A stretch of 64,000 nucleotides of DNA from Alteripontixanthobacter maritimus (GCF_003340475.1 NZ_QBKA01000002.1:2427501-2491500); one strand, 5' to 3'. Positions 8,172 to 17,611 are shown, numbered from the stretch's first letter. Notes: generated by a model not told the origin, from the sequence alone. Program-made: numbers and translations.

Positions 8172-9517
8172 GATGAAGTTCCGATATCTGGCTTCTGACG
8201 CAGGTTGGTGTCGCCGGTGGGGGCGGCAGGTTTCGAGTATGATCTGGCAGGCAGGTTTGGACCCGGCGGATTGGCACCGGAAAAGGCGGGCAACAGACCG
8301 GGTGCATCGGTCCTGCTTTCGCTGATGCTGCTATTACCGTCGCTTGTACCGGTGTCCTCTGTGGGGGCAGGAGTGAAAGGTATCTCGATAATCACGGTAA
8401 ACCCTCCTTCGGCCGGGTTGCGTATTTCGAACAGGTGCCGGTCGCTATAGGCCTGCGCCAGGCGGTCCCGTATGTTGGTCAGGCCGACGCCGGTGGACTG
8501 GCGGCGGTCGAACCCGGTGACGGCATCGGGCAGGCGCTGGCCACTTCCAGGAGTGGGACGCATGCCCGGGCCGGTATCGGACACTTCGATGCGAAGCGTC
8601 TCCTGTTCGATAGAAGGGTCCCAGCCTGAACGCGCGCTTACCCGGGCGGTAACGGTGATCCGCGCGCCTTCCTCCTGCGGGGAAACCGCGTATTTGATCG
8701 CATTTTCCACCAGCGGTTGCAGCAGCATGGAGGGGAGGCAGGCCTTGGCTGCCTGGTCGCTGATTTCAAATCCGGTGCGCAACCGATCTTCGAACCGCAT
8801 CCGCTCGATATCGAGATACAGTTTCAGCGTGGCCACTTCCTGTGCCAGCGTAACGTTGGCGCCCGGTTCGGTAATCAGCGTGTGGCGCAGGAAACTGGAC
8901 AGCCGCGTCAGCATGGCGTTGGCGGGTGCGGTCTGTTTCAGCAGCACCAGCGTACTGATGGAATTCAGCGTGTTGAACAGGAAATGCGGGTTCAGCTGAT
9001 ACCGCAGCATGGCCAGTTGCGCGCCGGTCGCCCGTGCCTGCAACCGCTCCATCTGATCGGCGTGTTCTTCCACCTGGATGAAGAAATTAATGGCATAATA
9101 CAGCGCCGACCATGCGCCAAGCAGGATCAGGTCGATGAAGATATACCCCATCGCGCGCCGCACGATCGACGATGAACTGTCAGGGAAATACAGCGTGCTG
9201 ACCCAGCTATCGATGAACGCGAACAGCATCACCCCGATCGCCAGCGCCAGCGCGGTGACCGACCAGGTGACGATCGGCCTGCGATTGAGCAGATCCTGAT
9301 AGACAACCGAAAGCGCTGTGCTGATGGAAAAGCCGGTGATTGTGGCGATCATTACGATCAGTACGAAAGACAGGTCCTGATTGCCGGCCAGCGCCGACAT
9401 GACGCGCAGCAGGAAGGCCCCGCCCCAACCGGCGAATTGCAGGTTCCAGAACGCGCGGTTCTTGTTGGCGAAAAAGGGTGTGGGTTCGAAGGGCAGCACG
9501 GCCATGGCACCCGTCAT
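8168..9517 (-). CDS. LytS-type sensor histidine kinase (His_kinase family, membrane)
   Basis: The 449-residue protein has about four to five hydrophobic helices in residues 25-150, a short coiled segment, and the phospho-acceptor region LRYQLNPHFLFNTLNSIS with His178, diagnostic of the LytS/YehU His_kinase family. The C-terminal HATPase domain shows QPLVENAIKYAV, VSDTGPGM and a GVGLTNIRDRL box. A low-complexity tail rich in Pro/Gly/Ser follows. It partners with the downstream LytTR regulator (ATGA overlap). Start choice is ambiguous: ATG 9517 (MTGAMAV) and ATG 9505 (MAVLPFEP) are both plausible, and neither has a clear ribosome site. The sensed signal is unknown. Confidence 0.9.
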   Translation of the reverse strand: MTGAMAVLPFEPTPFFANKNRAFWNLQFAGWGGAFLLRVMSALAGNQDLSFVLIVMIATITGFSISTALSVVYQDLLNRRPIVTWSVTALALAIGVMLFAFIDSWVSTLYFPDSSSSIVRRAMGYIFIDLILLGAWSALYYAINFFIQVEEHADQMERLQARATGAQLAMLRYQLNPHFLFNTLNSISTLVLLKQTAPANAMLTRLSSFLRHTLITEPGANVTLAQEVATLKLYLDIERMRFEDRLRTGFEISDQAAKACLPSMLLQPLVENAIKYAVSPQEEGARITVTARVSARSGWDPSIEQETLRIEVSDTGPGMRPTPGSGQRLPDAVTGFDRRQSTGVGLTNIRDRLAQAYSDRHLFEIRNPAEGGFTVIIEIPFTPAPTEDTGTSDGNSSISESRTDAPGLLPAFSGANPPGPNLPARSYSKPAAPTGDTNLRQKPDIGTSS

Positions 9518-9606
9518 AGCCGATTTCAGGCGTCTGCGGCAGGCCCTTTTGCCATCCGGTGCACGATGCGGTATTTTGTACAACCTGCCCTATAGGAGAC
9601 TCTCGC

Positions 9607-10212
9607 ATGGACGTTGATCAGGATATTGCGCACGGCGCTGCCGAACGGGCGAAGTTCCGCGAGATGAAGGACGGAACGGCGCAGGACTGGGCTGTGATCG
9701 GCGGGCAGTATCGGGCCTTTGCGAAGGGCCTGCCGGACCGTGTGCTGACCCACCTCAAGATACTCGACGGCGATTTCGGCGGCTTTCCGGTTCACCGGCT
9801 GGAACATTCGCTGCAAACCGCCACCCGCGCACACCGTGACGGGCGGGGCGAGGATTACGTGGTGATGGCGTTGCTGCATGACATTGGCGACACGCTGGGA
9901 AGCTACAATCACCCCGACGTCGCCGCCGCAATCATCAAGCCCTTCGTCAGCGAGGAACTGCACTGGATCTGCCAGCATCATGGCGCGTTCCAGGGGTATT
10001 ATTTCTGGCATTATATCGGAATGGACAAGGATGCCCGCGACGAGTTTCGCGGTTCGCCCTATTTCGATGCCTGCGCGGAGTTCTGCGAGAAATACGATCA
10101 GGCCGCGTTCGATCCCGACTATGACAGCGAGCCGCTGGAGTTCTTCGAACCGATGGTGCGCCGGGTCATGGCAAAACCGCTACCTGCGGCCATGTCGGTA
10201 GCCGCGGAGTGA
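9607..10212 (+). CDS. HD-domain protein (COG4341/PhnZ-like)
   Basis: This 201-residue protein carries an HD-fold metal site: H67 in HRLEHSLQTA, the HD pair at 91-92 in LLHDIGD, H102 in NHPDVA, H124-H125 in ICQHHG, and an Asp in CEKYDQAAF. This layout (H, HD, H, H, D) fits the group that includes predicted HD phosphohydrolases and the mixed-valent diiron oxygenases such as PhnZ and myo-inositol oxygenase. The true reaction cannot be decided from sequence alone. A good AGGAGA site precedes the ATG at 9607; the open frame extends 48 bases upstream but lacks such a site. It is divergent from the histidine kinase and converges on an M48 gene five bases away. Confidence 0.82.
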   Translation: MDVDQDIAHGAAERAKFREMKDGTAQDWAVIGGQYRAFAKGLPDRVLTHLKILDGDFGGFPVHRLEHSLQTATRAHRDGRGEDYVVMALLHDIGDTLGSYNHPDVAAAIIKPFVSEELHWICQHHGAFQGYYFWHYIGMDKDARDEFRGSPYFDACAEFCEKYDQAAFDPDYDSEPLEFFEPMVRRVMAKPLPAAMSVAAE

Positions 10213-10216
10213 CACC

Positions 10217-11287
10217 TTAAAGTCTAGCGGCAGCTGCGCGAATCCGGGGTAATTGCAGGCGCCAGTCGAGCTTCGTTCCGTCCGGCTGTCCCGCCTGCGC
10301 GCTTTCAATGAGAGCCATTTCCCGGCCAATCGCTGCAGCCCGGTCCTGCCAGCTGTCATGCGTGCGCTTGCGGAACAGTCCGCCGCCATGATCAGGCCCC
10401 CAGCGGCGCATAAAGGCTTCGGCAGCGCGGGGCGGATAACCGGCATTCGCCAGCAGCCACGGGCTGAGCAAATCGGCCTCGCGCTCGGTCACCCGAATGG
10501 CCGCGCTCGTGCGTTCGGTGGCGTTGAGCCGCGCCCTATGGGCCAGGATATTGTGCGCCAGCTCATGCGCGATGGCGGCGGCAAACTCATGCGGTGCGTA
10601 GTCGAAACCGGCAAATTCCGTGCCGAAGATCACGCGCTCGCCATCGGCGCTGGCGCGGTCCGTTTTAGGATGGATTTCGAAGCGGGTCCGGCACACCGGA
10701 TCCCCGGTCAGCGTAGTGATGCTTGCGCCGGATGCGCCCGTATCGGTGGTCCAGGTGATGGCGACACTGCCATCTGCCATCAGCGACGCGTCGATCGCAT
10801 CATGCATCGCCGTCAGCCTGCGCCATAGCGGGGTTTGCGGTTCGGGCGGGGGCACGCCGTCGACCGCCAATATCGCGGCGTTTACCGGTATCGATGCACG
10901 CGCGGCGGCGGAACCGCCTGCCACTGCCTGCACGCCGATATCGCTGGCGGCATGGAACATACGCCTGGCAATATCGGGCCGGTCGTAGGCGGCGCGATCG
11001 TGCAGCAGTATCCCGATGGAAGTGATTGCACGGCTGCAAAATGGCGCATTGGCTTTCGCCAGTCGGTAGCCGAACGTTTGCAATGCTGCATTTTGCGACT
11101 GCATCTTCGCGATGGAGCGGCGGTAATTGCTTTCCTCTCGCGTGGGAGCGTCATTGCTGGCGCTGGTAATGACCAAGGGAGTTTGCCGCGTTCCCGTCAC
11201 CTCCTGCGCAATCGCCGGCGCGGTGGCGCCAATGGCCAGCATTGCAGCCATGACGGCAACAGGACGTCCGAGAGTTGTGGTCGTCAT
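10217..11287 (-). CDS. Exported M48-family zinc metallopeptidase-like protein
   Basis: The 356-residue protein starts with a signal peptide (RPVAVMAAMLAIGATAPAIAQ) and contains the zinc motif HELAH in AAAIAHELAHNIL, followed by READLLSPWLL, which fits the third Glu ligand of M48 peptidases. The N-terminal half (DRPDIARRMFHAASDIG, PAILAVDGVP region) looks like a PDZ-type or substrate domain but is not certain. It is probably periplasmic. The ATG at 11287 is preceded by AAGGTG; a GTG at 11302 is in frame but lies almost on the preceding stop. It follows the DsbA-like gene by 18 bases and is the first of three M48 proteins in the window. Confidence 0.85.
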   Translation of the reverse strand: MTTTTLGRPVAVMAAMLAIGATAPAIAQEVTGTRQTPLVITSASNDAPTREESNYRRSIAKMQSQNAALQTFGYRLAKANAPFCSRAITSIGILLHDRAAYDRPDIARRMFHAASDIGVQAVAGGSAAARASIPVNAAILAVDGVPPPEPQTPLWRRLTAMHDAIDASLMADGSVAITWTTDTGASGASITTLTGDPVCRTRFEIHPKTDRASADGERVIFGTEFAGFDYAPHEFAAAIAHELAHNILAHRARLNATERTSAAIRVTEREADLLSPWLLANAGYPPRAAEAFMRRWGPDHGGGLFRKRTHDSWQDRAAAIGREMALIESAQAGQPDGTKLDWRLQLPRIRAAAARL

Positions 11288-11305
11288 ACGCACCTTACGC
11301 ACGCG

Positions 11306-12016
11306 TCACGCGCCGGAAGGTTCAGGTGCGGGATTGGCAAGCGCTTCGGCCAGTCGGTCCTTGCCCACGGCCCCTTCCACGATGCGGTTTCCGGCCACCC
11401 AGCTGGGCGTGCCGGTGAAGCCCAGCCGTTCCGCCAAGGTCATGGTTTCAGCGATTTCGCGGGTGACCTCGTCCGATGCGGCGGTCACGCGTGCGCGGTC
11501 CATGTCGAGGCCGGCTTGCCGCGCTGCCGCATCGATGCTGCCGGGTGAAACGCGTCCGGCGGCAAACATCGCCTCGTGGAAGGCTGCGAACTTGTTCTGC
11601 TTGGCTGCGGCGAGAGCCATGCGCGCGGCCGCTTCACTGCCTTCGAACACCGGCCATTCCCGCACGACCACGCGCAAATCCGGGTTATCCGCAATCAGCG
11701 CCGCCACATCGGCGCGCGACTGGCGGCAATACCCGCATTGGTAATCGGTGAACTCGACCAGCGTGACGGAGCCTTCCGGATTGCCCAGCACCATGCCGGG
11801 GAACGGGGCGGACACCTTGCCCGCCACTTCGACCAGCCGCTTCTCCTTCTCGCGCGCTTCGTAAGCGGCGGCCATTTCGGGCAGCAATTCGGGGTTTTCG
11901 AGCAGATATGCGCGCGTATTCGCATCGGCCAGCCCCGACATTTGCCAGATGGCGGCACCGGCAAAACCGCCGGCAAGCGCCAGCAGGACGGTCAGTATAA
12001 TCGAGCGGAGGGACAT
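11306..12016 (-). CDS. DsbA-family thiol:disulfide oxidoreductase, membrane-anchored
   Basis: This 236-residue protein has an N-terminal membrane anchor or signal (IILTVLLALAGGFAGAAIW), a helical region with LLENPELLPEMAAAYEAREKEK, and a thioredoxin-fold domain with the active site CGYC (C94, C97) in VEFTDYQCGYCRQS and the cis-Pro loop GFTGTPSWVAG. It belongs to the DsbA/Com1/BdbD group acting on disulfides in the periplasm. It lies between two exported M48 peptidases, 26 bases after the M48-TPR gene, suggesting a shared envelope protein-quality role; that is inference from position. Confidence 0.92.
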   Translation of the reverse strand: MSLRSIILTVLLALAGGFAGAAIWQMSGLADANTRAYLLENPELLPEMAAAYEAREKEKRLVEVAGKVSAPFPGMVLGNPEGSVTLVEFTDYQCGYCRQSRADVAALIADNPDLRVVVREWPVFEGSEAAARMALAAAKQNKFAAFHEAMFAAGRVSPGSIDAAARQAGLDMDRARVTAASDEVTREIAETMTLAERLGFTGTPSWVAGNRIVEGAVGKDRLAEALANPAPEPSGA

Positions 12017-12042
12017 CGTCGCGGGCCGGTTCTCGCTAACGC

Positions 12043-13434
12043 TCAGCGCCGGCCGCGCCGGTTGTCGTCACGCTCCAGCTCGGCCGTCGCTTGTAGCCGG
12101 ATATCCTGCGCTCGCAGCCAGTCGGGCGTATATTCCGGCAGGCCTGCCTCTGCCGCCTGCGCACTGCGGAGCGCGCGGGCGTATTCCCCGCTCATCACCT
12201 GCTGTTCCGCGCTGGCGAGGCGCGCGCGCGGCATGTCGCCCCGCGCAGCATAGACCACGCCCAGCTGGTACCAGGCGAAAGGATTGCGGCGGTCGCGCGC
12301 CACCGCATTGCGCAGGACCTGCTCGGCTTCCGCGAAATTGTCCTTGTCCTCGGTCGCGATCAGCGCGTGGCCGAACATGGAGGCGATCAGGGGGTCGGAA
12401 TTGCTGAGTTCGGTCGAGCGGCGCAGCGGCTCCAGCGCCTGATCCGGCTTGCCCGATTCCAGCATCACCTGACCCTTCAGTTCCAGAAAATATGGGTCGT
12501 CGGGGTCGGTCGCCATCAGCGCTTCTGTTTCCACCAGCGCCTTGTCGATCATGGCGTTGTTGTGATGGGCATAGGCGCGGGCATAGCGGGCGGGTGTGGT
12601 CTGGACGGTTTCGGGGTAGCGCTGCAACACGCGGGCGGGCGTATGGATATAGCCGTAGAGCTTGGCCTTCACCCGTTCGAAGCGGGCCTGCAATTCAGGA
12701 TCGTCGGGCGCATCCCATGCCGGATCGGCGATGTAGGTTTCGCGCAGGGTCGAGATCCGGTCGCCGGAAAGCGGGTGGGTGCGGGTAAACGCAGCTTCGT
12801 CGTCCTGCGAGAAGCCATAGCGGAATTCCTGGTTCTGCAGCTTCTTGAAGAATTCGATCGAGCCGCGCCCGGAAATCCCGGCCTTGGAAAGATACTCGCT
12901 GCCCGCCGCGTCGGCACTGGATTCCTGTACCCTGCTGAAGGCGAGGAAGCGCCCTATCGCAGCGCGCTGGCCCGCCATCATCGCGGCCATACCCGCATCG
13001 GCGGCCCCGGCGGCAGCGGCAACCGCACCCAGCAGCATGGAAAGCACGGTAATCTTGGTCGCCTGGCCGACCCCCTCGCCGTAGCGGACGATATGCCCGC
13101 CGGTGATGTGGCCAAGTTCGTGCGCGATCACGCCCTGCACTTCGTTGGCGGTGTCCGCCTTGTCGATCAGCCCGCTATGGATATAGACCGCCTGCCCGCC
13201 CGCCACGAAGGCGTTGATCGATGGATCGTTTATGAGGACGATGTCAACATTACCGGGGGCCAGCCCGGCGGCCTCCACCAGCGGCGCGGCCATATCGTCC
13301 AACAGCTTTTCGGTTTCCGCATCGCGCAGCACGCTTTGTGCAGAAGCGGGCTGGGCAGCCATTGCCAAAAGCGCGGCGGCAGCCACCAGCTTTGCAGCAG
13401 CCGAACGGGCGAAATCGATGTGAGGTACGCGCAT
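12043..13434 (-). CDS. M48 family metalloprotease with TPR region (BepA-like)
   Basis: The 463-residue protein has a signal peptide ending in PASAQS (about residue 33), an M48 catalytic domain with HELGH (H105, E106, H109) and a third ligand in ESSADAAGSEYL, and a C-terminal TPR-like half (NPFAWYQLGVVYAARGDMPRA and similar). This is the BepA/YfgC architecture, a periplasmic protease and chaperone for outer-membrane protein assembly in enterobacteria. The start at 13434 (MRVPHIDFARS) fits the signal peptide; the frame stays open upstream into the esterase gene. Only ten bases separate it from the esterase stop. Confidence 0.93.
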   Translation of the reverse strand: MRVPHIDFARSAAAKLVAAAALLAMAAQPASAQSVLRDAETEKLLDDMAAPLVEAAGLAPGNVDIVLINDPSINAFVAGGQAVYIHSGLIDKADTANEVQGVIAHELGHITGGHIVRYGEGVGQATKITVLSMLLGAVAAAAGAADAGMAAMMAGQRAAIGRFLAFSRVQESSADAAGSEYLSKAGISGRGSIEFFKKLQNQEFRYGFSQDDEAAFTRTHPLSGDRISTLRETYIADPAWDAPDDPELQARFERVKAKLYGYIHTPARVLQRYPETVQTTPARYARAYAHHNNAMIDKALVETEALMATDPDDPYFLELKGQVMLESGKPDQALEPLRRSTELSNSDPLIASMFGHALIATEDKDNFAEAEQVLRNAVARDRRNPFAWYQLGVVYAARGDMPRARLASAEQQVMSGEYARALRSAQAAEAGLPEYTPDWLRAQDIRLQATAELERDDNRRGRR

Positions 13435-13444
13435 GGCGGTAATG

Positions 13445-14419
13445 CTAGCCGGTTTCGCCCTGAACCGCGACTGAAGGCGTGCCAGTTCGAGGGGCCGCAT
13501 CGAGCGCCCGTTCGCGTTCGCGCAGGAAGTCCAGCACGGCCTTGCGCACCGTCCCTTCGCCGTTGAACGGGCGCGACAGGGCCATCACGACGGCGGCATG
13601 GTTCATACCGGCCACGATAACCGGATCGGTCGCCGCGCCGGCATCCGTCAGCGCCTTCGCCAGGGCAACCGAATTGCGCGGGCGCACCACCGTATCCTCG
13701 TCACCCGTTAGCAGCAGCATGGGCGGGGCGTCGCCGCGCGCGAAGTTGACGGGCTGGGTCGCTTCGGGGCGCGGTGCGTCGCCGAAGGCCTGTTTGGACG
13801 TATCCTTGTCGAAGGGATAGAAATCGTACGGGCCGGACAGGCCGACCACGCCGTCGATCGTGTCTTCGGGCAGCCCTTCGCGCCCAAGCCATTGCCGGTC
13901 CAGCCCCAGCATGGCGGCGTTATAGGCGCCGGCGGAATGTCCCATCAGGTATATACGTCCGGGATCGCCGCCATAATCCGCGATATTGTCCGTGACCCAG
14001 CGGACGGTTGCCGCGCCGTCTTCCAGCATGGCGGGAAATTTGCCGTCCGGGCCGAGCCGGTACCCAGCATTGACCACAACGAACCCTTCGGGCGCGAGAT
14101 TGCGGGCGATGTAGGCGTATCCTTCCGGACTACCGGAACGCCATCCGCCGCCATGCAGCCAGACGATCACCGGCAGTTGCCGCGACGGTTCTGCGTCGGC
14201 GGGTGTGAACACCATCAGTCGCTGGCTTTCATGCGTCCCATATTTCACAGTTTCGGCAGCACTTGCATCGTCGGATGTCCAGAAGCTGTCGATCCGGTCC
14301 AGCGTTTCGATCGAATGGTTGCGGATCGACCACTGCCACGCGGCGAATGCCAGCACACCCAGCACGATCAGCGCGACCAGCGCCCACATCCAGCAACCCA
14401 TCTTTCGCTTCCCCGCCAT
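13445..14419 (-). CDS. Alpha/beta hydrolase (carboxylesterase type), membrane-anchored
   Basis: This 324-residue protein has an N-terminal transmembrane or signal segment (residues 10-30) and an esterase domain with the oxyanion motif HGGGW (89-93), nucleophile S162 in GHSAG, acid residue in TGDED (about D242) and catalytic His274 in GMNHAA. It resembles the BD-FAE/lipase-esterase family that hydrolyses short-chain esters. An AGGAG site lies about 6 bases before the ATG at 14419, and the upstream APP1-like gene's TGA overlaps that ATG (TGATG), so they are coupled. Natural substrate is unknown. Confidence 0.9.
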   Translation of the reverse strand: MAGKRKMGCWMWALVALIVLGVLAFAAWQWSIRNHSIETLDRIDSFWTSDDASAAETVKYGTHESQRLMVFTPADAEPSRQLPVIVWLHGGGWRSGSPEGYAYIARNLAPEGFVVVNAGYRLGPDGKFPAMLEDGAATVRWVTDNIADYGGDPGRIYLMGHSAGAYNAAMLGLDRQWLGREGLPEDTIDGVVGLSGPYDFYPFDKDTSKQAFGDAPRPEATQPVNFARGDAPPMLLLTGDEDTVVRPRNSVALAKALTDAGAATDPVIVAGMNHAAVVMALSRPFNGEGTVRKAVLDFLRERERALDAAPRTGTPSVAVQGETG

Positions 14420-15594
14420 CACGAACTCCTTGTGCTCAATGCGTCCGCCGCTTCACCGGATGCCGCCACCTGCTCCACCGTTTCGACGATATTCTCCGCT
14501 TCGCCATCGCCTGCAAGGCCGATATCTTCCAGAAAGGCGTGCCCCGTGGCGTAATCATCGCCAAGCCACAGATGGACGCCGGTATCCTCGATGGCGGCTT
14601 TGGCAGCCAGTTCTTCGGGCGTCATCGCCTCGCCGGCAGTGCGGATGAAGACCGCCGCGATCCGTTCGGGCGCGGCGGCAACTACTTTGGCATAAGCTGT
14701 CAGGTCGCCCTGCGTATCGTCGCCGATCAGCGCGAATTTGATGTCGGGATAGGTTTCAAGAATGTCCGCAATGGCGCCAGCCTTGTGCGCGCCGTGGCTG
14801 GAACTGCCGAACGTCGCACGGTTGAGGCCCCAGTCGCGCAGCATCAACGGGCCGAGCGGTAGCTTGTTGTGACGCTGGAACTGGACGAGATAGGAAAACA
14901 GGTTCCACGGGCTGGACGAAACATAGAAGAACGGCCGGTGGCTGGCAGCGACGCGAGCGCCGACCTCGTCTGCCTCGCGCAGCACCTCGCCCCCGCCCAG
15001 CACGTTGTAGAACGCATCGGAGCCGGGCACCGCGATCCGTTCCTCCGGTAGTTGGGCGAGCACACGGCGCCAGTTGCGCAGGAATTGGCGAAACCCGCCG
15101 GTAATGCCGGTTTCGATGATCGTATCGTCGATGTCGGACACGACTGCGATCGTGGTGTTGCTACCCGGGACCAGCATATGCGCATGCACGCATTGCGGAC
15201 CCTTGCGGTTTTCCCAGTGCAGGCTGGCAGTTTCCCACGCAGGATCCGCCGGCAGATCCCAACCCTCCTCCATATTGCTGCCATCCAGCTCGCCCAGGGC
15301 GATATCGAACCGGACGAAGCCTTCGCTATCGGTGACGGCATCATGGGTATGCGTAGTGCCCGCAGGAGATTTGATTTCCAGCCGCACCGGCAGATCGGGC
15401 TGCTCGCGGCTGGCGAACTGGGTTATCATGGTGCGCAGTGCCTGGATGCGGCCACCGGCCTGCCTGCCCCCATTGGCCGCGCCGAAAACCGGCTTACCGG
15501 ATCGCAATGCGCGCGCTGCCAGCACCAGCCGGTGGCGACTTCGATAACCGAAATAGGGTTGGATGCGGATGGGCGGGCCGTGAATGATGTCCAT
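14419..15594 (-). CDS. App1-family (DUF2183) phosphatase-like protein
   Basis: The 391-residue protein matches the APP1 phosphatidate-phosphatase catalytic domain: VVSDIDDTIIETG with the HAD-type D154-x-D156, the conserved block PFFYVSSSPWNLFSYLVQF, KLPLGPLMLRDWG, GAHKAGAIADILETYPDIKFALIGDD and a C-terminal FIRTAGEAMTPEELAA. Yeast APP1 dephosphorylates phosphatidate; bacterial homologues are little studied. No signal peptide is visible, so it is probably cytosolic. The ATG at 15594 was chosen (MDIIHGPP); a GTG three codons upstream is possible. It overlaps the esterase start, suggesting a lipid-related pair. Confidence 0.9.
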   Translation of the reverse strand: MDIIHGPPIRIQPYFGYRSRHRLVLAARALRSGKPVFGAANGGRQAGGRIQALRTMITQFASREQPDLPVRLEIKSPAGTTHTHDAVTDSEGFVRFDIALGELDGSNMEEGWDLPADPAWETASLHWENRKGPQCVHAHMLVPGSNTTIAVVSDIDDTIIETGITGGFRQFLRNWRRVLAQLPEERIAVPGSDAFYNVLGGGEVLREADEVGARVAASHRPFFYVSSSPWNLFSYLVQFQRHNKLPLGPLMLRDWGLNRATFGSSSHGAHKAGAIADILETYPDIKFALIGDDTQGDLTAYAKVVAAAPERIAAVFIRTAGEAMTPEELAAKAAIEDTGVHLWLGDDYATGHAFLEDIGLAGDGEAENIVETVEQVAASGEAADALSTRSS

Positions 15595-15671
15595 GGCCGC
15601 CACGGCTAGCGCGGCGGGGCGAGTCCGTATAGTCCCGCGCTTCGCGATACCTATGGCAGGCGCGGGTAGTT

Positions 15672-17465
15672 TCAGCCTGTCAATTTACGCGCGGCGCGTT
15701 CGACCAGCGCGGCATCGTCCTCGATTTCGCCCAGCATCACGATTTCGCCTTCGGGTGTGCGGCGGATCATGACCAGCGCGAATTCCTCGCCATCATGGGC
15801 AATGTCATCGAAGCTTTGGGGTGGGATCGCGCGCAGCTTCCGCGCCAGTTTCTCGCGCGGGCCGTCGGCCTTTTCACCTGCCGCATTGGCCTCGCGGCGC
15901 AGGCGGCGTTCCTCTGTAACCACCCCTTTCAGGCCGCCTTCCGCATTGGCGAGGAAGTGTGACAGATGCCCGCGTTCGATGCCGATGCGGTGGGCATGGG
16001 TCAGGACGGCCGCGTATTCGGTCAGCCGGGTCTTGTCGTAATCTGTGCCGAAGACCAGCTTGACCACCGGAGTCATCGGGGCGCGTTCCTGCACCGTCAG
16101 CCCGTTTTCGCTGACAAGCTCGTCATAGGCTTCCGGTTCGGCCTGCGCGGCAAGGCTGACATCGTAGGCACGGCCCACGGCATCATACAGCGCGTTGCGG
16201 CTGCGATCTTCGCAACTGCGCGCAGCCTGGGCGAGGTCGCGGGCAGCGGCAAGGCAATCGGCAAGGGGCAGCGGTGCGTCTGCGGTGTCCGTTTCGCCTT
16301 CCGCCTCTGCTGCAAAATCCGCTGCAGGCGGTGTGATCGCATCGACCGAATATTGCGGATCGAAATCCGGTTCCGGCTGGTCCCAGCTTTCGTCCAGCGG
16401 CGCTTCCAGTTCACTCAGATCGAGCGGCGGCAAAGCGGGCGTCTTGGTCTGCCGGCGGACTACATCGAGCATGCCGCGCGGGATGAAGGCGATGGCGTCA
16501 TCGTCCGTACCATCGCTGCCGTCTTCACCATATTCGTCGTCGTAATCGTCTTCCTCGATAGCAGCATCTGCGCCGCTGTCCGATGCGATGGATTCCAGAC
16601 TGCCGAAGGATGGTCGCGGCAAAGCGCTTTCGTCGTCCGGTTCCCCCCCGTCTGCCGTATCGTCTGCCGCATCATCCGCCACCGCATCGCTGGCTGCCGC
16701 GTCGTCCAGGGCCGTGTCCCTGGGAACGTCGGCCCAGTCTGTGACCGGGTCGGAGGAGCGCAGGACGGGGTCGGGTAAAACATCCTGCGCTTCCTCGTTT
16801 TGGTCGTCGTCGGCTTCCGGTTCGTCGGGAAGAGGGGCATCGCTTGTCAGCGGTGCATCTGCGGTTTCCAGCGCCTGGTCGATTTCCAGCAGCAGCGCGT
16901 CGCTCGTCAGCTGGTCGGCCATCTCCTTCCAGTTGATGACGCCATAGATGAAATCGATAGTGTCGTCGTCGCTGGAGAAGGGCAGCAGAATACCGCGATA
17001 AAGAATGGTCGCGCCGCGCTGGTTCACGAACTCCGCTTCGAAACCGATCGGGGCCTGATTGGCCAGGATCTGCATGTAATGATCCGTGATCCGGCTCAAC
17101 AGGCTGCGGCTGGGCACGTCGCTCAACGTTTCGATGCTGTCATCGGTGCCGCATTCGCGTGCCAGTTCCGCACCCAGATACGGGATGCCCGGGTCTTCTA
17201 CCCCGGCGGTAAAATCGAGGAGTACGCTATAGGGGCCGAAATCAGGCAGGTTTTCCGGTTCGAGATCTTCGATCGAGGGGAAGCTGCGGTCGGCCAGCAG
17301 GCCGGCCCAGTGATTATAGGCGCGGACCTGCATCCGGCGCTCGTCCTGCCCGATGGGGGACGGCGGCACCTCACGCTCGATCTCGTCCTCGGCGGACGGA
17401 TCATAGGCGTCAGCCGGCGAAAGGCCGGTGCTGTTGGTGTCGAAATGTCCACGCAAGCTGTCCAT
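15672..17465 (-). CDS. PAS_5-like domain protein with long acidic linker, unknown function
   Basis: This 597-residue protein has an N-terminal region (about 45-200) that looks like a PAS-type sensor of the kind seen in alphaproteobacterial PAS_5 proteins: YNHWAGLLADRSFPSIEDLEP, FGPYSVLLDFT, PYLGAELAREC and RGILLPFSSDDDTIDFIYGVINW. Residues about 205-330 are an Asp/Glu/Ala-rich disordered stretch (runs such as EEDDYDDEYGEDGSDGTDDD). The C-terminal third is helical and ends in a short domain with FALVMIRRTPEGEIVMLGE. No enzymatic output domain was found. The protein is probably cytoplasmic; role unknown. Confidence 0.7.
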   Translation of the reverse strand: MDSLRGHFDTNSTGLSPADAYDPSAEDEIEREVPPSPIGQDERRMQVRAYNHWAGLLADRSFPSIEDLEPENLPDFGPYSVLLDFTAGVEDPGIPYLGAELARECGTDDSIETLSDVPSRSLLSRITDHYMQILANQAPIGFEAEFVNQRGATILYRGILLPFSSDDDTIDFIYGVINWKEMADQLTSDALLLEIDQALETADAPLTSDAPLPDEPEADDDQNEEAQDVLPDPVLRSSDPVTDWADVPRDTALDDAAASDAVADDAADDTADGGEPDDESALPRPSFGSLESIASDSGADAAIEEDDYDDEYGEDGSDGTDDDAIAFIPRGMLDVVRRQTKTPALPPLDLSELEAPLDESWDQPEPDFDPQYSVDAITPPAADFAAEAEGETDTADAPLPLADCLAAARDLAQAARSCEDRSRNALYDAVGRAYDVSLAAQAEPEAYDELVSENGLTVQERAPMTPVVKLVFGTDYDKTRLTEYAAVLTHAHRIGIERGHLSHFLANAEGGLKGVVTEERRLRREANAAGEKADGPREKLARKLRAIPPQSFDDIAHDGEEFALVMIRRTPEGEIVMLGEIEDDAALVERAARKLTG

Positions 17466-17611
17466 GGCTGCGTTTGCCCCTTGATGGTTAATACAAGGGT
17501 GTTCTGGCGCGACATGGTAAACATCGCGTTAAGTTGCGCGAGATCGCGAATGACGGGTTAGACAGGCGACCGGGCAACTTGTCGGAAATCGGCGCGCCAT
17601 TTGCCAATGGC

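Noticed and set aside
12367-13566. 399-codon open frame on the plus strand
   Set aside because: Antisense to the M48-TPR gene with HELGH; composition (His/Arg/Gly-rich) is that of a shadow frame.
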